From: Paenibacillus selenitireducens
GTDB taxonomy: Bacteria; Bacillota; Bacilli; Paenibacillales; Paenibacillaceae
Assembly (NCBI RefSeq): GCF_002021565.1
Contig: NZ_MSZX01000014.1
Coordinates: 62,027-126,026, forward strand
DNA: 64,000 bases
Reading direction: 5' to 3'
In this document: in pieces, positions 41,200 to 49,127 of the stretch
Position numbering within the stretch: the stretch's first letter is position 1
How the letters are laid out: each line of letters starts with the position of its first letter
Made by a program: the position numbers and the translations under genes
Notes under the pieces: model-generated
Database searches by the model: none
Seen by the model: the letters and a program-made list of their open reading frames with translations, nothing else
Told to the model about the DNA's origin: nothing

Positions 41200-41243
41200 A
41201 AAAACAGCACTTCAGATGCCTTGCATCCATGTGCTGTTTTTTT
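41200..41243. terminator. Strong bidirectional terminator
   Basis: AAAAACAGCAC and GTGCTGTTTTT are exact reverse complements (11 bp) with T-runs on both sides. On the minus strand it ends the FMN reductase transcript, 16 bases after its stop. The rest of the 40956-41259 gap holds only the scar ORF. Confidence 0.85.
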
Positions 41244-41259
41244 AGTATGCGAAATCGTA

Positions 41260-41805
41260 TTAGATATTACAGGCAAGCCCTAGCTTATGTAACACAGCTT
41301 CCAAATCACGCTTAGTTTCCTGATTCGTGATCATGCCTTCCTTGTTCATTTTCAAAGTAATATGAGGAATGATCAATGTTCCACCTTCTACAATGACAGC
41401 ATTGATCATATTTAACGTAAGTAAAAGTGAAGCATGCGCCTTGTCTCCGCCCATTGGCGTTGGCGATGCACTGATAACCGCCGTAGGTTTATTGATAAAT
41501 TCTCCCGATGAAACCAGCCAATCCAGCGCATTCTTCAAGACACCCGGCACACCATTCCCATATTCGGGCGTACATATCAGGACACCATCAGCCTCATTGA
41601 TCTGTTTTCTTAGTTCTCTAACCTCACTTGCGCCTTCATCCGTATCATGGTCAGGGTTAAAATGCGGAAGTTCGCCCAATCCGTTATACACGGAAAACTT
41701 CATATTTTCTGGAGCGAGCGCAATCATGGCATTCATTAATGCTGTATTTGAAGATTGTTGCCGTAAACTTCCCGATATCGCTAAAATATGTATGTCTTTT
41801 TCCAT
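41260..41805 (-). CDS. NADPH-dependent FMN reductase
   Basis: A 181-residue flavodoxin-like reductase. The FMN phosphate loop is AISGSLRQQSSNTAL at the N-terminus, and TPEYGNGVPGVLKNALDWL (about residues 80-98) is the second flavin-binding loop; both are intact. Family members reduce FMN, quinones, azo dyes or chromate. The ATG at 41805 is 8 bases from AGGA and preferred to the upstream ATG. A YfiT-type gene ends 25 bases upstream. Confidence 0.9.
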   Translation of the reverse strand: MEKDIHILAISGSLRQQSSNTALMNAMIALAPENMKFSVYNGLGELPHFNPDHDTDEGASEVRELRKQINEADGVLICTPEYGNGVPGVLKNALDWLVSSGEFINKPTAVISASPTPMGGDKAHASLLLTLNMINAVIVEGGTLIIPHITLKMNKEGMITNQETKRDLEAVLHKLGLACNI

Positions 41806-41830
41806 CTTCATCATCCTATCTATTCAGCCT

Positions 41831-42352
41831 CTAAAAAACCAAATCATCAATAAATAGCTTAATTTGAGAAATATGATGTTGACTATGCCATACAAACCTT
41901 TGAAGAGCAATGTCCAAAGTGATCTTGTCCAGTACTTGGGTTCTTAATGTTCGTTGATAATCATCTGGTTGTAGACACCGGAGCAGTATGGCAAACCGCG
42001 CATGAAGCGTTTCTAATAGTACAAGTGAGTTTTCAATAGGCACTTCCCTGTAATCGGATAGCTCTGCCCATAAATCTTCACGATATGAACTCGACATCGG
42101 TTCGTCTTCAGTTAACGCTCTTTTGAACCGCAAATAGGCATTCAAGTCATTGTCCGCGATGTGATGCACGATTTGTTGAACGGTCCATCCATCTTGACGA
42201 TAGGGGATGTGCAGTTGGGTAGGCTCAAGTACTTGAATCGTATTTCGAATCGTCTTTGAGATTTCTGGAATTTGATTGATCAGATTTTCGCGTTCCCCAG
42301 ATGAAAGATTTGTAATTGCTTCAAACTGGCCTATAGGAAATCGTATGTTCAT
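41831..42352 (-). CDS. yfiT: YfiT-type DinB protein (putative bacillithiol transferase)
   Basis: A 173-residue protein very like B. subtilis YfiT: it starts with MNIRFPIGQFEA and has PYRQDGWTVQQIVHHIADND (first metal His), AYLRFKRALTEDEP and FVWHSQHHISQI (two further His). YfiT is a metal-dependent four-helix protein placed among bacillithiol S-transferases, which attach the thiol to toxic electrophiles. A start after GGAGGATAT is used. This supports a bacillithiol-producing Firmicute host. Confidence 0.88.
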   Translation of the reverse strand: MNIRFPIGQFEAITNLSSGERENLINQIPEISKTIRNTIQVLEPTQLHIPYRQDGWTVQQIVHHIADNDLNAYLRFKRALTEDEPMSSSYREDLWAELSDYREVPIENSLVLLETLHARFAILLRCLQPDDYQRTLRTQVLDKITLDIALQRFVWHSQHHISQIKLFIDDLVF

Positions 42353-42373
42353 ATATCCTCCAATCCCTAGCAT

Positions 42374-42760
42374 CTAGGAAATAAAATAGGTTATGGCTAA
42401 ACTAATCAGCCCTGAAATAATGAACGCGAATGGCTTCTGCTTGAACTTCATGATTCTGTTCTCAAGTACGTACTTTACCGGCCCTTGATTCTTAATATCT
42501 TGGGATTCCCTTTCTAATTCAAGCGTTGCATTGACGGCATCAAAACTATTCCCGGGTACGACGAAACGATTCCCGAAAGATCTTCCTTCCATAGAGAAGA
42601 AGATTCCTATCACAAGCACAAATAAGCTAAGGTAAAAAGAAACCGTAGAAAAAGCATATCCGTAATAAGAACTAATACACAGTGCGGCTACAAATACTAA
42701 CACAACCGTCATCCCGATGAAGATACTTAGGTATTTCCATGTATTCCTTATACTCCGCAA
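42374..42760 (-). CDS. Membrane protein, unknown
   Basis: A 128-residue protein with three predicted helices (residues about 10-30, 38-57 and 108-127) and a polar loop (about 58-105) containing the segment NSFDAVNATLELERESQDIK. I do not recognise the family with certainty. The start is TTG at 42760, supported by GGAGGTGGGG 7 bases upstream. The YfiT-like gene follows by 21 bases, so they are probably co-transcribed. Confidence 0.65.
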   Translation of the reverse strand: MRSIRNTWKYLSIFIGMTVVLVFVAALCISSYYGYAFSTVSFYLSLFVLVIGIFFSMEGRSFGNRFVVPGNSFDAVNATLELERESQDIKNQGPVKYVLENRIMKFKQKPFAFIISGLISLAITYFIS

Positions 42761-42793
42761 TGCCCCACCTCCAAATGGCTTCAGTCGTGACTT

Positions 42794-43114
42794 TTATATA
42801 TATTGAGATATCATAAGCATATTTCCTTCATTATCTTTAAAAGAAAAACTTTGATGATCTCTATAAGATTCAATTGGGAAGACTTCTACTCCATTGTTCA
42901 ACAACCGGCTATGAGCAGATTCAATGTCTCGGGTATTCAATGAGAACACGGGCTTGGTTACAATCACTTTATTCTCTGTCTTAAATAAATGCATCACGTA
43001 TTTCCCATCCAGGGTTAATTCAACAAAATCATGAAACTGATGTTCGCCGAGCTGAAATCCAAGATTTTTACAGTACCAGTCGCTGGTTCGTTCTAAATCC
43101 TGTGCATACAACAT
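42794..43114 (-). CDS. VOC family protein, N-terminus unclear
   Basis: A 106-residue VOC-fold protein: MLYAQDLERTSDWYCKNLGF is the first helix region and FSFKDNEGNMLMISQY the end. The first beta strand normally begins about six residues before MLYAQ, and the upstream in-frame sequence (KDILGI) fits it, but no ATG, GTG or TTG lies in that frame before a stop; an ATT start or a mutated start codon is possible. AAAAGG lies near. Substrate unknown. Confidence 0.72.
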   Translation of the reverse strand: MLYAQDLERTSDWYCKNLGFQLGEHQFHDFVELTLDGKYVMHLFKTENKVIVTKPVFSLNTRDIESAHSRLLNNGVEVFPIESYRDHQSFSFKDNEGNMLMISQYI

Positions 43115-43180
43115 GATGCCAAGAATATCCTTTTGGATGATGGGATCTTCACTTTTATGCTGTTTTGGAATTTGATCTAG

Positions 43181-43678
43181 TTAAATAAACAACACCATAA
43201 GTTCATCATCAACATACGATCCACCGATCTTCAGCGCATTTCTATCTCTCCCATATGTCTCAAAACCTAGTGAATGATATAGCTTTTGGGCAGGTTCATT
43301 ATTCGAAATAACAGATAAGTAGATTCGTTCTATTCCATCCATTGTTTTTGCCTTATTTATGGCTTGCAACATTAACATCTTCCCGATTCCCTGCCTGCGT
43401 TGTTCCATATCCACGTACATCGCAACGATATTTGTCCGATGTTTTAGTTTGATTTTCTTTTCCAAAATCAACGTAACTACACCGACCAACTGGCCATTGA
43501 AAAAAGCCCCATACGTATAGAGATCCGGATTCCTCAATCTGGATTCAAAATGATCTAATGTATAGGCTTGCTCTTCTTCATAACTGGAGCTAAATGCCTC
43601 GGGATGAGCTTGTAGTCCTTGTAATCTCAAATTTCTATATAATGCTGCGTCATGAGAGTCAAGAGTTCTGATTTGCAT
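43181..43678 (-). CDS. GNAT N-acetyltransferase
   Basis: A 165-residue GNAT. It begins MQIRTLDSHDAALYRNLRLQ, has the acetyl-CoA strand IVAMYVDMEQRRQGIGKMLM (loop RRQGIG, about residue 95), and YLSVISNNEPAQKLYHSLGF with the conserved Asn and Tyr. The sequence GAFFNGQLVGVVTLI gives the central strands. AGGAGGCACCT lies before the ATG. It is flanked by VOC and DinB genes with 55-66-base gaps. Substrate unknown. Confidence 0.87.
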   Translation of the reverse strand: MQIRTLDSHDAALYRNLRLQGLQAHPEAFSSSYEEEQAYTLDHFESRLRNPDLYTYGAFFNGQLVGVVTLILEKKIKLKHRTNIVAMYVDMEQRRQGIGKMLMLQAINKAKTMDGIERIYLSVISNNEPAQKLYHSLGFETYGRDRNALKIGGSYVDDELMVLFI

Positions 43679-43733
43679 AGGTGCCTCCTACCTCACACAA
43701 GATTAAGGTCAATTTATGTTTCTCCAGCAATAA

Positions 43734-44213
43734 TTAGCTGCGCGATAAAATCGCCTTATATAGTTTAATGACGCTGACATGCATCCCTTCATGATACAAG
43801 CTAAAGCTGAGAAATTGTTGTGGCGTCGCAAGCGTCATGCCGAGTGAAGTTGTATAAGGTTGCGCGAGTTCCTCATCTAAACGGTGCTGTAATGCTTCAC
43901 GAATCCGATCGATCTGCCCATTGAGCAGTACTTCAAGCTCTTGAAGGCTAGGGACGGTTACGGAGTCATGCCTATTCAGCGGTGAAGTTCCATTTTCGAA
44001 ATGTTCCTTGAATCCTTCTGGCATCTGTAAAGGAAGACCCAAATACTGAAAAGCAAATCGTTCCAATACAACATAAATGTGCCCAAGATTCCAACGAATC
44101 GTATTTCGGAATCCCTCTGGAACTTGATCTGCCATGTCCTCTGTTACACCGTCCAAGATTTTTAAAGTCTGGCTTCGTACAAAGGACATCTGTGTGAAAA
44201 CAAAGTGTTCCAT
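43734..44213 (-). CDS. DinB family protein
   Basis: A 159-residue four-helix DinB protein. The metal-binding His positions are in RWNLGHIYVVLERF (about residue 40) and SLYHEGMHVSVIKLYKAI (two His near residue 145). A start at MEHFVFTQ is supported by GAGGAGTGATC; the longer frame would overlap the kinase gene upstream. It starts 13 bases after the APH-like kinase stop and likely ends a five-gene run (46949 to 43734). Function unknown, possibly a thiol transferase. Confidence 0.84.
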   Translation of the reverse strand: MEHFVFTQMSFVRSQTLKILDGVTEDMADQVPEGFRNTIRWNLGHIYVVLERFAFQYLGLPLQMPEGFKEHFENGTSPLNRHDSVTVPSLQELEVLLNGQIDRIREALQHRLDEELAQPYTTSLGMTLATPQQFLSFSLYHEGMHVSVIKLYKAILSRS

Positions 44214-44226
44214 CACGATCACTCCT

Positions 44227-45234
44227 CTAATTATGGATTTGAGTAAACTCGTATACAAAATCAATAGGCAGCAGCGGTTCTTCCGTAACAATTTCACTTT
44301 GATGTTGTGCACGTATCTTCAATTGCTCCGGGTTCAACGTAGTTATGTCGCTCGTTTGATGTAAAATAATATAAAGCAATGTATGACGAATTTTCATGAA
44401 ATCATGCAAGTACGAGACTTCTTCAACCGTAACCGTATTCTGCTTCAAGTACCCTCTCATAAAACAATGGAAAAACGTTCGATAATATTCCTCTTTGTTC
44501 TCATATTTCTTCGCTGGATACCAAAGGGCATAGTATAAAGTAATTCCAATATCATTAATAAAATAGGTATAATGGCAATCATCAAAGTCAAACACATGCA
44601 TGTTCTGCCCGTCCAGGTAAAAGTTCTTCTGATGAAGATCGGCATGAACGAGGCCATAGGTATCTCTTGTCTGAGGGATCAACCGTAGCCGATTAACCCT
44701 TTCCTTCAAGATATCGATCATGACATCATTGGGCATCAAATATGTTTCCGCTCTTAATTGCTCTTCCACTTCCCACGCCTGGCGTTTGTATTTCGCAGAA
44801 CTTACTTCATATTTTTTGGTGGCGCGGTGTATGTTCCCGATGAGCTCTCCCCATGCTTCAAAAAGCGACTCGTTCCATACTTCCGTGGATATCGCATTTC
44901 CGCGTGCTTTTTCATAGGATATTACCAGAAATGAGCCCTGATCCTTAGGGATTTCCTCGATCCATTGCCCTTTCGCGGATGGAATGGCTCTCGCAACCGT
45001 TATCCCTTGATCTGCCAAATGATTCAACCACTCCAACTCACCCATGATATAATCCACGGTGCGCCGAATCGTGTGGGTGATCTTCAAAACGTACGATTTA
45101 CCATTCTTCGCGTATTCGTATACAAAACTCTCGAACCCTCCCAAGGATCGTACATCACCAGGTTCGATATCATATCTTTGGATCGCTTCATTCAGAATGT
45201 CTTCAGTAAATTGTGCTTTAATTTCAGGTATCAT
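44227..45234 (-). CDS. APH-fold kinase (SrkA/homoserine kinase II-like)
   Basis: A 335-residue kinase-like protein. The N-lobe has VYEYAKNGKSYVLKITHT with the ATP-binding Lys; the catalytic loop is LVHADLHQKNFYL (about residue 206), and the Mg-binding motif is HVFDFDDCHYTYF. The long helical C-terminus with WYPAKKYENKEEYYRTFFHC resembles the YihE/SrkA-type stress kinases, though a small-molecule substrate is equally likely. It lies 19 bases after a second APH-fold kinase gene, on the same strand. Confidence 0.85.
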   Translation of the reverse strand: MIPEIKAQFTEDILNEAIQRYDIEPGDVRSLGGFESFVYEYAKNGKSYVLKITHTIRRTVDYIMGELEWLNHLADQGITVARAIPSAKGQWIEEIPKDQGSFLVISYEKARGNAISTEVWNESLFEAWGELIGNIHRATKKYEVSSAKYKRQAWEVEEQLRAETYLMPNDVMIDILKERVNRLRLIPQTRDTYGLVHADLHQKNFYLDGQNMHVFDFDDCHYTYFINDIGITLYYALWYPAKKYENKEEYYRTFFHCFMRGYLKQNTVTVEEVSYLHDFMKIRHTLLYIILHQTSDITTLNPEQLKIRAQHQSEIVTEEPLLPIDFVYEFTQIHN

Positions 45235-45253
45235 GTAGAGGTCTCCTAGATTC

Positions 45254-46087
45254 TTAAAATGTCGCCTCCAACGTCCACTTCAATCGGCGAATCCATTCTT
45301 GTTTCACGTCATGATTCGCATGAATGATTCGACACATGACTTGGAGTACGCGAGATACAGCGTAAATTTGAATCAAATCGCTTGATACGGGTTGATCCGA
45401 ATGAGAACGATATGCATGCAAAAAGGTATTGCTTAATTGTTTGGCATTTCCGGGATAATGTAACGTGACGAACCAAATTACCCAAGCTATATCCTGCAAA
45501 TAACTACCCCAACCAGACCATTCCCAATCAACTACGGACAGCCCATTTGGCGTATAGATCACATTATGTGGGCCGTAATCACCATGAACTAAAACAGGTT
45601 CGCCCATATCCTGATGATTTAATAAGGCATGAGCCTCTTTCAATAACGCTTTTGGAATATAATCAAGTAATTCAAGATCACAATTGATTAAATTAAGTTG
45701 CGGAAGGTGAACATTAATATCAACCTGTCTAATTCGATGAATATCTGTAGCAAGATGTTTACCTAATTGGTCAAAAAGTTCCTCAGACCTCTCAATATCG
45801 CGTTGATCTAATATCTTCTGGCCATTTATCCCCGCAACATAATCCATGATCATAAAACGGAATCCATCCTCTTCAAACGTTTCGAATACTCGAGGAGTTA
45901 ATGGATTATCATGTATCATATATAAACAATTCAATTCAGCGACGCCATCCAACTGTTCTGCATGTGATATTTTAGCTATTAAAGGCTGAGGCATTCCTTC
46001 AAGGATGTAAGCTAAATTCGTATACCCGCCTGTTAGTGGTTTCAGTGTAATATTCGGGTATTTACGCTGTAGAATACTTTCAAACAT
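45254..46087 (-). CDS. APH-fold phosphotransferase
   Basis: A 277-residue aminoglycoside-phosphotransferase-like protein. The N-lobe glycine loop is LTGGYTNLAYILEG and the ATP Lys is in PLIAKISHAE; the catalytic loop is LVHGDYGPHNVIY (about residue 175) and the Mg motif SVVDWEWSGWGSYLQDIAW. All core residues are present. The start MFESILQRKY follows GGAGTGGTGGG. Its neighbours are a Nudix gene and another APH-fold gene, an arrangement repeated at 28-29.5 kb. Substrate unknown. Confidence 0.85.
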   Translation of the reverse strand: MFESILQRKYPNITLKPLTGGYTNLAYILEGMPQPLIAKISHAEQLDGVAELNCLYMIHDNPLTPRVFETFEEDGFRFMIMDYVAGINGQKILDQRDIERSEELFDQLGKHLATDIHRIRQVDINVHLPQLNLINCDLELLDYIPKALLKEAHALLNHQDMGEPVLVHGDYGPHNVIYTPNGLSVVDWEWSGWGSYLQDIAWVIWFVTLHYPGNAKQLSNTFLHAYRSHSDQPVSSDLIQIYAVSRVLQVMCRIIHANHDVKQEWIRRLKWTLEATF

Positions 46088-46120
46088 GTAGCGCCCACCA
46101 CTCCTTAACAATGCATAGGC

Positions 46121-46582
46121 TTAGTTGGCATCCCCTATATAGCACGGCTTCAAGGCTTCATCCTGCAAATTTTTCACTAATGTTTTCGGGTAAACACGAA
46201 CTTCATGCAATCGACTAATCTCAACCCATTCTACACCGATTTGATCGTTATCCAGTTGGGTAGCTTGCGTTACATCTACATTTGTCGTCATCGTGCATTC
46301 GAAATAGAACTCAACCTGATGAAAATCAGCATCCCACGCAGCGAATTCATGATGTTTTCCAATGTACTCTCGAACGTAAACAATATCTTTTACATCTACC
46401 TCACACCCTAGTTCTTCCATACACTCACGTTGTACCGTTTCTCGAAGTTGTTCATATTTCTCCTGCCCGCCACCCGGAAACAAATAGTATTCCCCTTGTT
46501 CATCGCGATTTTTGGTTAATAGGATCCGATGATCTTGTATAATCATAGCTTTCGCTGAATTACGTATAGGTTTCATATTCAT
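46121..46582 (-). CDS. Nudix hydrolase
   Basis: A 153-residue Nudix protein. The box reads FPGGGQEKYEQLRETVQREC followed by MEELGCEVD, giving GGGQEKYE-x7-RECMEELG, complete for metal binding. Preceding AMIIQDHRILLTKNRDEQG is standard. C-terminal VEWVEISRLHEVRVYPKTL is the closing strand-helix. AAGGAG is 7 bases before the ATG at 46582; the TTG upstream is less likely. It lies 33 bases upstream of two APH-fold kinases. Confidence 0.87.
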   Translation of the reverse strand: MNMKPIRNSAKAMIIQDHRILLTKNRDEQGEYYLFPGGGQEKYEQLRETVQRECMEELGCEVDVKDIVYVREYIGKHHEFAAWDADFHQVEFYFECTMTTNVDVTQATQLDNDQIGVEWVEISRLHEVRVYPKTLVKNLQDEALKPCYIGDAN

Positions 46583-46607
46583 TTTCAAACTCCTTCTTGT
46601 TCCATTC

Positions 46608-46949
46608 CTAGAACCTCTTATATCTACGTTTACGGATCGGTTCCTGCTTCTTTGTCATGAGAAATAGATACCACCAGATGATAATCAACACATCACTGAT
46701 GCCAACATAAATCGCACCTGCCGATCCCGCGATCGCCTGATCAGCAATGTATCTGAACTCGGTCACGCCTTCCGGCCGTCCCATCGCAATAATGAGCGTA
46801 AGCACAAAGGATGCCGCCACATTGGTTACTTGAATGAAAGACATCAGCACTAACCTTAACCGGATCAAAGAAACAACACTTGTCACCAGTGTTGCTCCCA
46901 TAATGATGTAATAGATCATGATTATCCACAAAGGCTCCGTAGTTCCCAT
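46608..46949 (-). CDS. Membrane protein, unknown
   Basis: A 113-residue protein with three predicted helices (residues about 8-28, 33-54 and 80-100) and a very basic C-terminus (TKKQEPIRKRRYKRF) that should stay in the cytoplasm. I do not recognise the family. GAGGTGAG precedes the ATG. The gene is first in the run leading through Nudix, two APH-fold kinases and DinB, with a 25-base gap to the Nudix gene. Confidence 0.65.
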   Translation of the reverse strand: MGTTEPLWIIMIYYIIMGATLVTSVVSLIRLRLVLMSFIQVTNVAASFVLTLIIAMGRPEGVTEFRYIADQAIAGSAGAIYVGISDVLIIIWWYLFLMTKKQEPIRKRRYKRF

Positions 46950-47088
46950 GACTCACCTCGTCAGATCTATTTTACGGAAATGAACATTATCTCAACTTAG
47001 CAATCTGCATATTGCACTCTAGCTATAGACTAATAAAGTGGGTTCATTCCATATGATTTCCTTCCTACGAGTGTGACATCTAGCTCAT

Positions 47089-47418
47089 CTACTCGATCGC
47101 GATATGCTCCGAAACTCTGACTAATAATAAATCGATAAGTTCCTCATCCATATACTGATATTCATCGGGAATATCCAGACAAATGACAGTTTTCGCGCTA
47201 ATCTCTTGAGCGAACTTCGATTGTATTCTTCGCAAATGCTTCTTCTCCATCACGAAAACTATGTCTGCCCATCCGATATGACCCGCAGTCACTTTTATCC
47301 GTGCGTTCTCTTCTGTTCCTGCAGACCTGACCTGGAATTGATCATAAGGTTGAAAAATCTTCTCTGCAGTTAGACTTCTCCATTTATTTCGGCTACAAAC
47401 AAACAATAACTTACGCAT
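47089..47418 (-). CDS. Low-molecular-weight tyrosine phosphatase-like protein
   Basis: A 109-residue short phosphatase-fold protein. The P-loop is FVCSRNKWRSLTAEKIF with the CX5RS signature (Cys 8, Arg 14), and the acid is likely the Asp of CLDIPDEYQYMD near residue 85. It is shorter than classical LMW-PTPs (about 150 residues) but matches a compact bacterial subgroup. GGAGG lies 13 bases upstream within a small GAGG/CCTC hairpin. Could dephosphorylate Tyr or Arg residues; target unknown. Confidence 0.8.
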   Translation of the reverse strand: MRKLLFVCSRNKWRSLTAEKIFQPYDQFQVRSAGTEENARIKVTAGHIGWADIVFVMEKKHLRRIQSKFAQEISAKTVICLDIPDEYQYMDEELIDLLLVRVSEHIAIE

Positions 47419-47480
47419 GTACGAGGAAGAACCTCCTTCATGAATACAACAAACTACCTCGAATCCGATCCTTGCATTCT

Positions 47481-47951
47481 CTATCGCGTTGCTTGCAATA
47501 TCCGTTGGATATGTCCATCAGACTCTTTCAATTTATTCTTAATAAATGGGTCTGTATTTTCCGGAAGATCCTTCATACTAAAGAATTGAGCTGCTAATAC
47601 TTCGACGCCATCCGGCTGGATTTCACCTTCAAATTCGGTACAAGCATAGCCAATGACAACATTATAGTATTCATGACCGTTTCGTAGTTTCGTATACAAC
47701 TCTTTGCCCGAGAAGACGCCAATCAACTGTAGAGATTTCAAGGTAAGCCCAATTTCTTCTTTTACCTCACGGATCGCGCATTCTTCTACGGACTCGCCTA
47801 ATTCCATTAATCCACCTGGAACACCCCACACGTTATTCACATACTGAACAAGTAATATCTCCGCCTGTGGATTGATGACGATGACACTTGGTCTAACTAG
47901 GATAAGCGGTGAACTGCCTACAAGCTCACGAATCGATTCTATGTATCCCAT
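47481..47951 (-). CDS. Nudix hydrolase
   Basis: A 156-residue Nudix protein. The catalytic box is VPGGLMELGESVEECAIREV followed by KEEIGLTLK, fully conserved. The N-terminal IRELVGSSPLILVRPSVIVI is typical of the MutT/NudG-like group common in Bacilli, and the end (DPFIKNKLKESDGHIQRIL) is helical. GGAGGTATACT precedes the ATG. The truncated VanW gene lies 30 bases upstream on the same strand. Substrate unknown. Confidence 0.87.
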   Translation of the reverse strand: MGYIESIRELVGSSPLILVRPSVIVINPQAEILLVQYVNNVWGVPGGLMELGESVEECAIREVKEEIGLTLKSLQLIGVFSGKELYTKLRNGHEYYNVVIGYACTEFEGEIQPDGVEVLAAQFFSMKDLPENTDPFIKNKLKESDGHIQRILQATR

Positions 47952-47981
47952 AGTATACCTCCATTTTCACGCTGGATTTAT

Positions 47982-48251
47982 TTATGCCTCACTAGATTTC
48001 AGGAAAATGTGATTTAACCTTTGTATCGCTTGCTTCAAGTTTGTCACTTTATTGTGTTGGAGCCACATGTCTACATCCTTTAAATGCCGGATCAGAGGTG
48101 TCTGATGTTGAAAGATGCTATGGGGCAATAGTTCCTCTTGCTTGTTCCTAGCAAATTTAGCTTTACCAACCAACCACTCCACAAATCTGCGACTTCTGTA
48201 ATACATCGTTCCTAAATAGATTCTAAGCTTGGATCGTTCAACGGGCTTCAA
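47982..48251 (-). pseudogene. VanW family gene, N-terminal fragment
   Basis: An 89-residue frame matching only the first third of VanW-type proteins: MKPVERSKLRIYLG, then LLPHSIFQHQTPLIRHLKDV, then DMWLQHNKVTNLKQAIQRLN. In full-length relatives (about 270 residues) this runs on into PGETFSFW and the core VanW domain; here it stops after FLKSSEA. No downstream frame carries the rest. The start is TTG 7 bases after GGGAGGT. It may be an expressed fragment but is probably a decayed gene. Confidence 0.75.
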
Positions 48252-48285
48252 GAAAGATACCTCCCTATCACGGCACAATCATCAT

Positions 48286-48663
48286 CTATACATCCTCATT
48301 AAATAATCTTTGAATGAATTCGACTCGGTTACCAAATGGATCCCGACACTCGAAACGCACATACCCAGTGATCGGTACGGATTCCAGAATCTCCACGGCA
48401 TGCTGATCCAGCAAACTTCTTATTTTATCAAGATCACGTACTTCATAAGCCAAATGAGCTTTGGTCTTGGACCTGTCAACGCCATCTTCCGTCCCAATGT
48501 GTAGGGCTTGTGCTCCGATTTGAACCCAGAACCCGCCTCTTCCTTCTAAGGAAGCTGGTTTAGGAATTTCGTTAAGTTGTAACAGCTCACAGTAAAAACG
48601 TCTCGCGGCTAACTCTTGGTTTTTCGGAATCGTAATTTGTGCATGATGAAACCCAACAATCAT
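48286..48663 (-). CDS. VOC family protein
   Basis: A 125-residue VOC protein. It starts MIVGFHHAQITIPKNQELAA with the metal-ligand-type His pair, continues FWVQIGAQALHIGTEDG and HLAYEVRDLDKIRSLL, and ends FECRDPFGNRVEFIQR with the ligand Glu. This arrangement suggests a metal-dependent lyase or isomerase rather than a plain binding protein. AAGGAGGA precedes the ATG by 7 bases. It starts a small group with the VanW fragment and a Nudix gene. Confidence 0.84.
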   Translation of the reverse strand: MIVGFHHAQITIPKNQELAARRFYCELLQLNEIPKPASLEGRGGFWVQIGAQALHIGTEDGVDRSKTKAHLAYEVRDLDKIRSLLDQHAVEILESVPITGYVRFECRDPFGNRVEFIQRLFNEDV

Positions 48664-48731
48664 TGGAATTCCTCCTTCTCGTACCCAAACAATGAATATC
48701 CAATATGATCCTATTTCTTAGTTGTTAGGTA

Positions 48732-48775
48732 ATAAATAAACCCGACCTTGGATTAAGATCATCTGAGGCCGGGTT
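48732..48775 (-). terminator. Intrinsic terminator downstream of the small membrane gene
   Basis: AACCCG and CCT pair with AGG and CGGGTT (one mismatch), followed on the minus strand by TTTATTTATT. It separates the HD-membrane pair from the VOC gene. Confidence 0.75.
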
Positions 48776-48839
48776 GCTTACTGCAGATACTTCATTTTAC
48801 ATTATTATACATAAGATGCTAGATAGATTCTATCTCGAA

Positions 48840-49127
48840 TTACTTACGGCTTTTCATCATCATTTTGTCTATTATCGTTCGAGCTCCGTAATACATGACG
48901 ATGAATATGATAATTCCTACAAGTATCCGTGACCATCCAAAACTAATGTTAGGCCCGAAGGAGACTTGTGACGCGAAGTGGTCTACATCGCTATTACTAT
49001 TCATAATATCCGGAACATAGTTGCCAGTTAACCACATCCCTTGAACAATCTTCCACCCATAACCGATCATAAGCAATGCAGCCGTGACGATAATGGTTTC
49101 GATGCTGAGTCGTTTATTTAGCTTCAT
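48840..49127 (-). CDS. Membrane protein, unknown
   Basis: A 95-residue protein with two predicted helices (residues about 12-32 and 66-84), an exposed loop between them (TGNYVPDIMNSNSDVDHFAS) and a basic C-terminus. I do not recognise it. The ATG overlaps the stop of the HD gene as ATGA, so translation is coupled to it; the longer frame with ATG at 49151 lacks a proper ribosome binding site. A terminator follows. Confidence 0.65.
   Translation of the reverse strand: MKLNKRLSIETIIVTAALLMIGYGWKIVQGMWLTGNYVPDIMNSNSDVDHFASQVSFGPNISFGWSRILVGIIIFIVMYYGARTIIDKMMMKSRK

Noticed and set aside
41080-41283. 67-residue plus-strand frame starting at 41080
   Set aside because: It spans the strong terminator hairpin and runs into the opposite-strand reductase gene, and has no family resemblance.
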